Positions 35,357 through 43,745 of a stretch of 48,111 nt of DNA are shown here, piece by piece. The DNA is from Magnetococcales bacterium (GTDB taxonomy: Bacteria; Pseudomonadota; Magnetococcia; Magnetococcales; JADFZT01): contig JADFZT010000033.1 in assembly GCA_015232395.1 (NCBI GenBank), forward strand, positions 1 to 48,111, read 5' to 3'. Position 1 is the stretch's first letter. Each line of letters opens with the position of its first letter. The translations under genes and the position numbers were made by a program. The notes beneath the pieces are model-generated. The model saw nothing but the letters and a program-made list of their open reading frames with translations. It ran no database searches and was not told where the DNA came from.

Positions 35357-36811
35357 ATGAATACCCTGAACCCCATGAACGCCCTGCGACCTTTTTTGGA
35401 TGGATTGGAGGAGGGGGTGCTGTTTTTGGATCGCAAGCGCCGGGTGGTGGCGATCAATCAGGCGGCGTCCAAAATGATCGGACAAGCCCATGAAAGGGTG
35501 GTGGGGCAGCTCTGTCCCAGCCTGTTTACAGGGACGGATTGTGCCAAGGCCTGTGCAGCCCGCAACGACTGCGCGCTCATCCCCACCCGGGAGCACAATA
35601 CCCGCACCTTGGATCTCACCCTGGACCGGGATAACGGCTCAGTGATTTTTTTGCGTATGTGGGCCGTCCTGCTGCCGGATGTGGCGGACATGACCCTCTA
35701 TGCCGTGATTTTGCGGGATTGCACCCGGGAAATGATGCTGGAGGAGGAGGCCCGGGAGCGGATGCGCCTGGGGGGGATGGTGGGCCATGGACCCGCCATG
35801 CGGGAGCTGTTTCAGAATATTTTGCGGGCAGCGATGAGTCATGCCACCGTCTTGATCCAGGGCGAGAGCGGTACCGGTAAGGAGTTGGTGGCCCGGGCCT
35901 TACATGACAACTCCCCCAGGAGTGAAGGCCCCTACATCCGGGTTCACTGCGCTTCCTTCCCGGAAAATTTGCTGGAAAGCGAACTGTTCGGTTATGCCAA
36001 AGGGGCTTTTACCGGGGCGGAGAGCCCACGTATCGGTCGTTTCGAAGCTGCTGACGGGGGAACGATTCTGCTGGATGAAATCGGTGAAATTTCCACGGTG
36101 ACCCAGGTCAAACTCCTGCGGGTACTTCAGGAGCGGGAGGTGGAGCGGTTGGGGGAAAACAAGGTGCGCAAGGTGGATGTCCGGGTGATCGCCGCCACCA
36201 ATCGGGATCTGGGAGCGATGGTGAGGGAGGGGACATTTCGGGAAGATCTTTACTACCGGCTGAAGGTGCTCCCCATCACCACCCCACCGCTGAGAGAGCG
36301 GCCTGAAGATATTTCCCTGCTGGTGCAGGCCCTGCTGGGAGAGATGATGGAACGCTATCAGCGGGAGGAGGTTCGGCTGACCACCGAGGCGATTACCTTG
36401 CTGGAGTGTCACAGCTGGCCGGGCAATGTGCGGGAGTTGAGTAACGCCTTGGAATATGCCCTGGTGCAGACCCCCGGCAATACCATCCATCCCCATCAGT
36501 TTCCCCCGGAGCTTTTGGCCCAGGCTCCCCCCTTGCAGCCCTTCGATTCACCCCTTCAAGCGCTCGCCCCACCCGCTTACGCCCCGCAAGCTTCTTCTTT
36601 CCAACCCCAAGCCACCCACCCTTTGGCATCCTCCCCTGAACGCAAGACCGTTGGCTACTATCGCGGGGGAGATGCCGCGTCGGAAAAAAAACGCATCCTC
36701 CAGGTGCTTGCCCAGACCCGGGGCAATAAGGTGGAAGCGGCCAAGCAGTTGGGGATGTCCCGGACGACCCTGTGGAAGCGAATCAAAGCTTACGGTTTGG
36801 ATAAGGGATAG
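35357..36811 (+). CDS. PAS-type sigma-54-dependent transcriptional activator
   Basis: A 484-aa enhancer-binding protein with all features needed for sigma-54 activation. An N-terminal PAS domain (about residues 10-125) holds four cysteines, Cys53, 62, 66 and 72 (C-x8-C-x3-C-x5-C), suited to a metal, Fe-S or redox sensor. The AAA+ domain has Walker A GESGTGKE (169-176), GAFTGA (216-221), Walker B GGTILLDEIGE and FREDLYYRLKV. A Pro-rich linker precedes the Fis-type helix-turn-helix (NKVEAAKQLGMSRTTLWKRI). It has no receiver domain, so it senses its signal directly. ATG 35357 is preferred (GGGGAG 6 bp upstream) over ATG 35342. It is divergent from the tandem membrane peptides and shares their control region, so it is probably their activator. 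Confidence 0.92.
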   Translation: MNTLNPMNALRPFLDGLEEGVLFLDRKRRVVAINQAASKMIGQAHERVVGQLCPSLFTGTDCAKACAARNDCALIPTREHNTRTLDLTLDRDNGSVIFLRMWAVLLPDVADMTLYAVILRDCTREMMLEEEARERMRLGGMVGHGPAMRELFQNILRAAMSHATVLIQGESGTGKELVARALHDNSPRSEGPYIRVHCASFPENLLESELFGYAKGAFTGAESPRIGRFEAADGGTILLDEIGEISTVTQVKLLRVLQEREVERLGENKVRKVDVRVIAATNRDLGAMVREGTFREDLYYRLKVLPITTPPLRERPEDISLLVQALLGEMMERYQREEVRLTTEAITLLECHSWPGNVRELSNALEYALVQTPGNTIHPHQFPPELLAQAPPLQPFDSPLQALAPPAYAPQASSFQPQATHPLASSPERKTVGYYRGGDAASEKKRILQVLAQTRGNKVEAAKQLGMSRTTLWKRIKAYGLDKG

Positions 36812-36837
36812 TGTCTGGAGAGAGGAGGAGGGGAGAG

Positions 36838-36854
36838 AAGGGGAGAAAGTGGGG
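36838..36854. repeat. Dispersed copy of the 19-bp G/C-rich repeat
   Basis: AAGGGGAGAAAGTGGGG is, apart from a two-base deletion, the reverse complement of the 19-bp unit arrayed at 8875-9020. It lies in a purine-rich tract just after the activator stop codon. Confidence 0.6.
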
Positions 36855-36877
36855 CAGTGGGTCTGCCGGGAAGAAAA

Positions 36878-37198
36878 TCAGGTCATTCCCCGATATTTTT
36901 TAAAGCGGAGATTGCCCTGACTGCCAAAGATGGAGTCTTCCCCGGAGGCGTGGGAGGATTTTTTTTCTGAAGGAGGGGGGAGTTCCAGCCAGTGGGTGGG
37001 ATAGATCGGCTTGGCTGACTCCAGGGGCAAGTGCAGGGGAAAACCCACCGGTTGATCCCGGCGATTGATCCAGCCGCCCCATATGTCAGAGCCGTTGGTA
37101 AAAAAGCAGATTTTCCGCTTGGGGGGGGGTAAATCATCAAAGCTTTTCCAGGGGAGCTTCCTGAGAGCTGAGGCGATTTCCCGAATATTGCTGGTCAT
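36878..37198 (-). CDS. Small hypothetical protein, DUF551-like
   Basis: A 106-aa protein beginning MTSNIREIASALRKLPWKSF. The middle reads LPPPKRKICFFTNGSDIWGG, then, after about 25 residues, YPTHWLELPPPSEKK. The order of a LP-start, a GW/WGG strand and a closing THW-x-x-LPPP resembles the DUF551 fold found in phage and accessory proteins, where the end is typically THWMPLPEPP. The C-terminal 25 residues are polar and probably disordered. The start at 37198 is chosen because the 24 codons upstream have no similarity. It converges with the activator gene. Function unknown. Confidence 0.5.
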   Translation of the reverse strand: MTSNIREIASALRKLPWKSFDDLPPPKRKICFFTNGSDIWGGWINRRDQPVGFPLHLPLESAKPIYPTHWLELPPPSEKKSSHASGEDSIFGSQGNLRFKKYRGMT

Positions 37199-37745
37199 GG
37201 TCCGCACCTGTTGTTGACCTTGAGAAGAATATCCAGAAGATATTATCGGTGAAAAACAGGTCACTTTCAATTGGCCACCATAAAAAGAGCCCCTATCTTC
37301 AGGAAAATATAAGTTTTATTTTTCAGTCCAACTCTATCCGGGAAGAGGTGCCTCGATTTGGTCTGGGCAAAAGGGAGGCTGGCAGAGGTTGTTTTTTTGG
37401 TGAGGGCGTGTTGCCTGAATTGTTTGAGAAAATGAAAATCACCCTTGATGGCCGTGCCATGACAGTTGCATCCCATGGGAGAGGCTTCGGTGGATTTTTC
37501 CGGCAGGCTGGTGTTGATTGGATGGGGTCCATGGAGTCCAGGGGGGATTTTGATTTTTCATTCCGCCTGAATGGTTTTTTGCTGGAACTGCCGTGACCCG
37601 GAAGGGGGTTGTTTGAAAAATGGGGGGTATTAATTAAAATTCGGATATCATTGTCAAACGGTTTAGGTGGAACTACCATGGCAGTGTTGTTCGGGAAGCC
37701 GCCACCGGAACCCGAAACTTCTTTCCTCTTTCCACGAAAAAACAG
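37199..37745. other. Gene-free spacer
   Basis: About 550 bp without a supported gene. A plus-strand frame at 37249-37596 exists but shows no recognisable motif or clear ribosome site. The region upstream of the response regulator is AT-rich (TATTAATTAAAATTC near 37626-37641) and may hold its promoter. Confidence 0.4.
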
Positions 37746-38408
37746 ATGCGAACCGTCCTGATTATTGATGATGATAACGATTTTCGCCTGAGCCTTGCCA
37801 AAATGCTGGCCAAGTCCGGCTTTGCTGTCCAAGATGCCGCCAACGGAGAGGCGGCTCTGGCCTTGGTGGCGAAGAACCACTTCGATATCATCCTGCTGGA
37901 TCTTTTAATGCCGGACCAGGATGGCCTGGAGCTGCTTGTGCGTCTGCGCAAGGTGGATCCGGTCAGCAAAATCATGATGGTCACCGCCTTTGCCACCGTC
38001 GAAAATGCCGTTACCGCCATCAAGAAAGGGGCCAGCGACTATATCGCCAAACCCTTTCGCATCGAAAATTTGGTCACGGCCCTCCACCGCATCATGGAAG
38101 AGGCCAAGTTTGAAGCCGAAATCAAAATTCGCGACCTGGATCACGCCCTCCAGGCGGTGGCCAACCCCATCCGTCGTGAGATCGTCCAGCTGCTGGGAGC
38201 CGGTACCCCCAAGCGTGTGACGGAAATGACCCGGGCCTTCAATCTTCGGGATCATACCAAGCTGATGTTTCATCTGAAATTTTTAAAAGATGCCGGGATC
38301 GTCCAGCAATCTTCCAACAAGGCCTATTTTCTCACCGACGCCGGTACCGAACTACTCAAAGGCCTGGGAGATCTGCGGGATCGCCTCCAGACCATGCCAG
38401 GGGGCTGA
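37746..38408 (+). CDS. Response regulator with ArsR-like winged-helix output
   Basis: A 220-aa regulator. Residues 1-120 are a standard receiver with the acidic pocket IDDDND, Asp52 (IILLDLLMPDQDG), the switch threonine in MVTAFATVE and lysine in YIAKPFR. After a linker, residues about 130-215 (HALQAVANPIRREIVQLL, TEMTRAFNLRDHTKLMFHL, YFLTDAGTELLKGL) resemble an ArsR/HTH_20 winged helix, usually found in metal or stress repressors without a receiver. This receiver-ArsR combination is unusual. No kinase gene is adjacent, so it is an orphan; the kinases at 1.3-7.7 kb are candidates only by elimination. No strong ribosome site is visible. Confidence 0.85.
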   Translation: MRTVLIIDDDNDFRLSLAKMLAKSGFAVQDAANGEAALALVAKNHFDIILLDLLMPDQDGLELLVRLRKVDPVSKIMMVTAFATVENAVTAIKKGASDYIAKPFRIENLVTALHRIMEEAKFEAEIKIRDLDHALQAVANPIRREIVQLLGAGTPKRVTEMTRAFNLRDHTKLMFHLKFLKDAGIVQQSSNKAYFLTDAGTELLKGLGDLRDRLQTMPGG

Positions 38409-38694
38409 GATAGAAGATCCTCCTGTTAACCGGATATCCTGACTGAAAAGTTTTCGGTTGTTATTGATAAGGAGGCCTTTGAGTGCCAAGCTCTTTTTAG
38501 AGTGAGTATGGTGAACAGGGGATCATTGGCCAACCTTTCCTCAGTCACTGGTAAGGGGGAGGGGCATCTCTCCTGTAGAAAACCCGTCACCGTTCGGATT
38601 TGAGAGAGATCCTGTTTTTTATCCCCTCTTCAGGCCTGCTATCTCCAGCCTGCTGTTTTTTGAACACCCCCCAATCGAATACTCCCCCTCCCGC
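38409..38694. other. Gene-free spacer before the MITE-like element
   Basis: No gene, clear promoter or terminator is seen in this stretch between the response regulator and the inverted-repeat element. Confidence 0.4.
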
Positions 38695-38699
38695 ATTAT

Positions 38700-38862
38700 C
38701 CTAAATCCGGCAGTTGGGCGTACGCACATGCCCCAGCCTCTTGATCCACCAAGCAAATCGGGAGAAAGTCTTGTGACCAATCAGGTGACGGCGATTTCTC
38801 CCAATTCACTATGCGAACCAATATCCTGCACCAGCCACACACGCCCAACTGCCGGATTTAGG
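38700..38862. mobile_element. 163-bp MITE-like element with 22-bp terminal inverted repeats
   Basis: Perfect 22-bp inverted repeats start CCTAAATCCGGCAGTTGGGC at 38700-38721 and are mirrored at 38841-38862. They are flanked by a direct repeat ATTAT at 38695-38699 and 38863-38867, which looks like a target-site duplication. The inside has no coding capacity but contains a shorter inverted pair, GGGAGAAA / TTTCTCCC. It is thus a non-autonomous element mobilised by some transposase elsewhere. Ends beginning CC with a 4-5 bp duplication would fit an IS1380-type source, but that is only a guess. It sits 14 bp from the stop of the HPP gene and may also act as a transcript-ending hairpin. Confidence 0.8.
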
Positions 38863-38876
38863 ATTATCCAGCCCGA

Positions 38877-39419
38877 TCAAAACCAAAATTCCGGATAACG
38901 ACGGCTTTTGGGAATGTTATTGATCAGAAGCGCCACCACCAGCATGATCAAAGCCCCCAGACCCGCCGGAATAAGGACGTAGAGAAAGCCCAGATCATGG
39001 ATTTTAGGGCTGCCAATCACCGCGATCAGTGCCGTGGCTCCCCCCGGAGGGTGGAGGGTTTTGGTCAGATGCATCGCAGCAATGGCGGTGGCTACGGCAA
39101 AGGCTGCGGCAAACCACAGCCACTCCCCAAAAAGCATATGGCTTGAGACCCCGATGAATGCGGAAATCAAGTGTCCCCCCATCAGATTGCGCGGCTGGGC
39201 CAGAGGCGCCCGTATCGCCCCATAGATCAATACCGCTGACGCACCGAAAGAGCCGATCACCATCACCAGATCGCTCTGGGAGAGAAATTGGTAGTGAATC
39301 AGCGCCACCGCCGAGATGCCCAGAAAGGCACCGATCCACGACCAGGCGGTCTCCTCCAGAGAGACCCGGGGCGGGCTTTGGGTGACTCCGCGCATTTTGT
39401 TGAAATAGGCTTTCAGCAT
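38877..39419 (-). CDS. HPP family integral membrane protein
   Basis: A 180-aa inner-membrane protein with four to five hydrophobic helices. The family name motif is present as KTLHPPGGATALIAVIG (about residues 120-136), preceded by GSFGASAVLIYGA and PRNLMGGHLISAFIGV, all typical of HPP proteins. Some members take part in nitrite transport; for this one the substrate is not known. AAGAGG lies close before the ATG. It is transcribed toward the MITE-like element and diverges from yggS. Confidence 0.88.
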   Translation of the reverse strand: MLKAYFNKMRGVTQSPPRVSLEETAWSWIGAFLGISAVALIHYQFLSQSDLVMVIGSFGASAVLIYGAIRAPLAQPRNLMGGHLISAFIGVSSHMLFGEWLWFAAAFAVATAIAAMHLTKTLHPPGGATALIAVIGSPKIHDLGFLYVLIPAGLGALIMLVVALLINNIPKSRRYPEFWF

Positions 39420-39758
39420 CCTCTTGTTCCTTCCCGCATCATCGAAATGGCAGTGTTTCCAGGAGGCCTTGTGGCTCTGGTATGGACTGTTTTGATTTCG
39501 ACTCTGCTCTTGTTTATTGAATATCCCATTGAATCCGACCTCAGGGTTGTTCTCAAGGGGTGGCGCACCAACAGCATGGATTTGACGTTTATCCCGGAAA
39601 ACAGACGCTTTTTGCCTTTTTCAGCCTGGACCGGGATTTTTCGATCCTCCATACTGAATGGTTAAGAATGATAGGGTCTTCCATTGTCGGGGGATTCCTG
39701 GCATGGAGGGGGCCGGAAGCCAACCGGATCAATCAAAATCGACAATAAAATCAATTCT
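39420..39758. other. Divergent spacer between the HPP gene and yggS
   Basis: About 340 bp between divergent genes. A plus-strand frame from ATG 39449 to 39665 would give a 72-aa product with one hydrophobic segment (VALVWTVLISTLLLFIEYP), but it has no ribosome site or known relatives that I recognise and is not called. No clear promoter hexamers were found. Confidence 0.4.
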
Positions 39759-40457
39759 TTGTCACGTTCCCAGGAGATCGCCAACCACCTCGAAACCATA
39801 CGGGGGCGGATGGTCGCTGCCTGTGAGCGCTCAGGACGCAATCCCCGTGAGGTGCAATTGGTAGCGGTTTCCAAGGTGCGTCCGGCACGGGATGTGAATG
39901 CAGTCGTGGAAGCCGGGCAACTGCTCTTTGGGGAAAATCGGGTGCAGGAGGCCCGGGAAAAGATTCCCCAGGTGGCGGGCTCTGGCCTAAAGTGGCACCT
40001 GATTGGGCCTTTGCAGCGCAACAAAGTCAAATATGCCGTGGCCCTTTTTGACCTGATTCAGAGTGTTGACTCCCTGGAGCTGGCTCGGGAAATCCATCAA
40101 AAAACCCAGCGGCCCATGCCGGTGCTGATACAGGTCAATATCGGTCGAGAGCCACAAAAACACGGGCTTTTGCCGGAAGAGGTGGAAGGGCTCGCCCGGG
40201 AGATGGCACAACTTTCAGGTCTCCAGGTACGAGGGCTCATGGCCATTCCCCCCTACGCGCCGGACCCAGAGGCGGTGCGGCCCTATTTTCAGGCGATCAC
40301 TCAGCTTGCCGACCATCTGGCGGGTTTGGGAATTCCTGAAATATCCATGGCGGAGCGCTCCATGGGGATGAGCCACGACTATGAAGTGGCCATCGAAGAA
40401 GGAGCCACCCTGGTCCGGGTGGGAAGCGCCCTGTTTGGACCAAGACCTCCTCGTTAG
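39759..40457 (+). CDS. yggS: PLP homeostasis protein YggS (PLPBP/COG0325)
   Basis: A pyridoxal-phosphate-binding TIM-barrel protein that keeps free PLP and amino/keto acid pools balanced; it has no known enzymatic turnover. The PLP lysine is in LVAVSKVRPA, and FGENRVQEA, WHLIGPLQRNK and the phosphate-binding RSMGMSHDYEVAIEEGATLVRVGSALFG region follow. The start is not certain: TTG 39759 gives the normal length and N-terminus but has a poor ribosome site; the frame is open to a TTG at 39684. In many proteobacteria yggS is next to proC and yggT; here those genes lie 5 kb further on, separated by three other genes. Confidence 0.9.
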   Translation: MSRSQEIANHLETIRGRMVAACERSGRNPREVQLVAVSKVRPARDVNAVVEAGQLLFGENRVQEAREKIPQVAGSGLKWHLIGPLQRNKVKYAVALFDLIQSVDSLELAREIHQKTQRPMPVLIQVNIGREPQKHGLLPEEVEGLAREMAQLSGLQVRGLMAIPPYAPDPEAVRPYFQAITQLADHLAGLGIPEISMAERSMGMSHDYEVAIEEGATLVRVGSALFGPRPPR

Positions 40458-40572
40458 CGGATTTTTTGAGAGAATATCGTGTGAGCGGTAAGCCAAAACA
40501 CGTTGAGAGCGATGGGGCCGGTAAACAGCCTGGGATCGTTGGCCGGATGGGCAGATTTTCGGGTGTTAACGC

Positions 40573-42261
40573 ATGGATGAATCACCAATGGCTATGACCG
40601 GCATCTCCCGTTGGTTGCTCTTTTTGGCACTGGTATTATCGCCGCTGGCCGTAGAGGCGGGACCGGCCCAGGAGCTGAAAGCGGGGGCCGCTGCCCTCAA
40701 GCGCCATCAAACCAATGAAGCGGTCACCATTTTTACCCGTTTGATCAATAAACGGGGTGCCACCCCTGCCCAGAAGGCGGCGGCTTATGGCGGACGCTGC
40801 CTGGCTCGGCAAAAGATCGGCCTCACCAAGAACGACCGCAAGGTGCTGCGCAAAGCGGTGATCGACTGCACCCAGGCCATTGAGCTGAAAGCGAGCCACT
40901 ATCAACCCCACCGGACCCGGGGTAATGCCCGTCTGGCCCTCGGGGAGATGAAAAGCGCCATTCGGGACTTTACCAGCGCCGTTCAGGTGGACCCCAACGA
41001 CTATCTTTCCTATCAGGGAAGAGGTATGGCCTATGCCCGCCAGGGAGAGGAGGCCAAGGCCCGCAAGGATTACGATACCGCCATCCGCCTGAAGCCTGAA
41101 AACCCCTGGAGCTATTTCAATCGGGGCAAGCTGCACTCCGAATATCGCCGCTATCAAAAAGCAGTCGATGATTTTAGCGAATTTATCCGCTTCAAGCCCG
41201 ACTATGAGCCGGTTTTTCTGGAACGGGGCAAGGCGCGCATGCTCCGGGGCCACTACCAGCAAGCCATCGCCGATTTTTATGAATCCCTGCGGCTGAAACC
41301 CGTCAACAACGCCATGGCCTACGGTTTTAGAGGTATGGCGCTCTTTCTCTTGAGTCGCTACCAGGAGGCGGAGGAGGATTTTCGTACGGTTCTGGCCTCC
41401 CACCCGGGGGATCTGGAAATTCGTCTGTGGCTTTTCATGTCCATGGAGCGGCGGGGCAAGTCAGGCAAAAGCGCCTTCACCAAAACCGCTCTGGATAACC
41501 CCTCCCAGGGGTGGCCGGATGTGCTGATCAGCCATCTGATGGGGCGGGTGGGGACCGATCAGGTGGTCAAAACCGCCAAGCGTACCCTGGACATTCGTCA
41601 GCGGCGACTGCGTGAGGTGCAAGCCAGTTTTTTCCTGGGGCAAAAAGCGATCATCGATGGCAGCCAACCCCAGGCGGAAAAATGGTTTAACAGAGGGGTC
41701 GCTACCAAAAAAACCGATGCCATCTATTTTTTCGCCTCCAAACAGGGGCTTAAATTTTTGGGTAGCGGCGAGCCCAAGCCTTCCCTGAAAAAGCCTCCGA
41801 CGCAATCCGATGCCGAGTTGGCCCAAGCCAGGCAGAGTCGAAAATCCGCTTCCAAGCCAGCCCCGGCAGCGACCAAAGAAACAACAGCAGCCACCGGGGA
41901 ATCCAGAGTTTCCAGCCACAAGAGCGTATCATCCACCAAGAGCACCAAGGCCGCCACCAGGCAGCCGACTGCTGCGGCTAAAAAGTCCAAATCGGCTGCC
42001 AAAAGCGCTACTCTCAAGGCTGGTTTTGCCTTTAAGGTGGCCTCCTTCCGGGAAGCGGATAACGCTCAAAATGCCATCCAGCAGGTCACCCGCCTGGGCT
42101 TTCCCGGTTTTATCGAAAAGGTCAAAGTGCGGGGACATCTCTACCAGCGTGTCTGGGTGGGCCCCTTTAAAAGGGAGCAGGATGCCTGGAAGGCCCGAGA
42201 GCGGATTCGCAGGCTTCCCGGACGCTATCCCGGTCGTGTTCTCTACCGCCAGGCTCCCTGA
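40573..42261 (+). CDS. Exported TPR repeat protein with C-terminal SPOR domain
   Basis: A 562-aa protein with a signal peptide (about residues 8-30, cut after VEAG), at least six tetratricopeptide repeats between about 35 and 300 (for example YLSYQGRGMAYARQGEEAKA), and a second helical part to about 400. A low-complexity Ser/Lys/Ala/Thr-rich linker (about 400-480) leads to a terminal SPOR domain (about 484-560: FKVASFREADNAQNAIQQV, YQRVWVGPFK). SPOR domains bind denuded septal glycan, so the protein probably works in the periplasm at the division site. Its neighbours give no further clue. ATG 40588 is an alternative start. Confidence 0.88.
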   Translation: MDESPMAMTGISRWLLFLALVLSPLAVEAGPAQELKAGAAALKRHQTNEAVTIFTRLINKRGATPAQKAAAYGGRCLARQKIGLTKNDRKVLRKAVIDCTQAIELKASHYQPHRTRGNARLALGEMKSAIRDFTSAVQVDPNDYLSYQGRGMAYARQGEEAKARKDYDTAIRLKPENPWSYFNRGKLHSEYRRYQKAVDDFSEFIRFKPDYEPVFLERGKARMLRGHYQQAIADFYESLRLKPVNNAMAYGFRGMALFLLSRYQEAEEDFRTVLASHPGDLEIRLWLFMSMERRGKSGKSAFTKTALDNPSQGWPDVLISHLMGRVGTDQVVKTAKRTLDIRQRRLREVQASFFLGQKAIIDGSQPQAEKWFNRGVATKKTDAIYFFASKQGLKFLGSGEPKPSLKKPPTQSDAELAQARQSRKSASKPAPAATKETTAATGESRVSSHKSVSSTKSTKAATRQPTAAAKKSKSAAKSATLKAGFAFKVASFREADNAQNAIQQVTRLGFPGFIEKVKVRGHLYQRVWVGPFKREQDAWKARERIRRLPGRYPGRVLYRQAP

Positions 42262-42266
42262 TCATT

Positions 42267-43535
42267 ATGACCAACCAGCCGGAAAAAGCCCCTTCCACCA
42301 ACCAACCTTCGGGTGGTGCGTGGCAGGTGTTTCAAGCCTTTTTGCAGCTGGGTTTGACCTCTTTTGGCGGGCCGGTTGCCCATATCGGCTATTTTCAGGA
42401 AGCCTTTGTGGTGCGGCGGCGTTGGCTCAGTGCCACCGCTTTTGCGGATCTGGTCGCCTTGAGCCAGTTTTTGCCGGGGCCTGCCAGCTCCCAGGTGGGG
42501 ATCGGTCTTGGTGCCGCCCGAGCCGGGGTGCCGGGGGCCATCGCTGCCTGGCTGGGGTTTACCCTCCCTTCCGCACTCCTGATGATCCTCTTTGGTTATG
42601 GGGTCTTTCTGCTGGACGCCAACCATCGCATTGACTGGCTCCATGGCTTGAAACTGGCCTCAGTGGCGGTGGTGGCCCAGGCGGTGTGGGCCATGGCCAA
42701 ATCCCTCTGTCCGGATCGAAACCGGGCGACCCTGGCGCTGGTTTCGGCCATGGTGGTTTTGGTGCTGCCCCCCATCTGGGGTCAGATGGCAGCGATTCTT
42801 GGTGGCGCGCTGATGGGGTGGTTTCTTTTGCGGCGTGTGTCCGCAGGGAGTGAAGGGAGCGATCAAACGGGAGCGCAGAGCGCTGAGGGAGAAGAGGGCT
42901 CTTCGGGGATTGCTCCGGTGGGGATACTGGCCCGGCCTCGGAATGGTGCGTGGTTGTTGGGGATTTTCTTTTTTTTATTGTTTGGTGCGCCGCTGATCAA
43001 TCAATGGCTGGATTGGGAGTGGCTGCATGTGGGAGAGGCCTTTTTTCGGTCGGGCTCGTTGATCTTTGGGGGCGGGCATGTGGTGCTGCCCCTGTTGCAG
43101 GCTGAATTGGCCCCCCACGGTTGGATCACGGGAGACCTTTTCCTGGCTGGTTATGGTGCTGCCCAGGCAGTGCCGGGTCCGCTGCTCACTTTTTCCGCTT
43201 ATCTGGGGGTGGTGCTCCAAGCGGGGCCCGGGGGGATGTTGGGGGGGCTGTTGGCGTTGATGGGGATCTTTTTGCCCTCCTTTTTACTGGTGCTGGGAAC
43301 CCTGCCCTTTTGGGAGGCGTTGCGGACCAAAAAGGGGGTGCGTTCGGTCTTTGACGGCATCAACAGTGCGGTGGTGGGGCTGCTGCTGGCAGCTCTTTAC
43401 GATCCGGTTTTTACCGGGGCGATTCTTTCAGGACTGGATCTGGCCATTGCCTTGGGGGCGTTCATCCTGCTCGTTCTCTGGAAACAACCCGTTTTGCTGG
43501 TGGTGGCACTCACCGGTTTTGTGGGTGCCTGGTAG
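42267..43535 (+). CDS. chrA: Chromate transporter ChrA family
   Basis: A full-length two-domain CHR transporter, 422 residues with about ten to twelve membrane helices. Each half carries the family pattern: FLQLGLTSFGGPVAHIGYF and LSQFLPGPASSQVGIGLG in the first, FFRSGSLIFGGGHVVLPLL and AVPGPLLTFSAYLG in the second. The family exports chromate in exchange for protons; many distant members have unknown anion substrates. A hydrophilic loop (about 192-220) joins the halves. It starts 5 bp after the TPR-SPOR gene and may be cotranscribed with it. Confidence 0.9.
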   Translation: MTNQPEKAPSTNQPSGGAWQVFQAFLQLGLTSFGGPVAHIGYFQEAFVVRRRWLSATAFADLVALSQFLPGPASSQVGIGLGAARAGVPGAIAAWLGFTLPSALLMILFGYGVFLLDANHRIDWLHGLKLASVAVVAQAVWAMAKSLCPDRNRATLALVSAMVVLVLPPIWGQMAAILGGALMGWFLLRRVSAGSEGSDQTGAQSAEGEEGSSGIAPVGILARPRNGAWLLGIFFFLLFGAPLINQWLDWEWLHVGEAFFRSGSLIFGGGHVVLPLLQAELAPHGWITGDLFLAGYGAAQAVPGPLLTFSAYLGVVLQAGPGGMLGGLLALMGIFLPSFLLVLGTLPFWEALRTKKGVRSVFDGINSAVVGLLLAALYDPVFTGAILSGLDLAIALGAFILLVLWKQPVLLVVALTGFVGAW

Positions 43536-43745
43536 ACTCTTTTTCTGTTTCCAGACAGGGCTTGATCAGATCAGGGCTCTCCTCTCTTTCTTTGTGGTCT
43601 CATGAGCCGGATATCAACCCTCCCGGCCCCGCTCGGCATGCCTGTCCGGGCGATACCCCATTCCCTCCGTATGGAACTTGACTGACTGTAGAGCTTGACC
43701 GAAAATTTTGTTGGCCTTTTGGTAACCTTCTGAAGAGGATGTCAG

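Noticed and set aside
37249-37596. Plus-strand frame of 115 codons
   Set aside because: No ribosome site, no motif, and a residue composition typical of non-coding GC-rich DNA.
39449-39665. A possible 72-aa protein with one hydrophobic segment between the HPP gene and yggS
   Set aside because: No ribosome site and no relatives that I can recognise. Unlike the TFSS peptides there is no second copy to support it.
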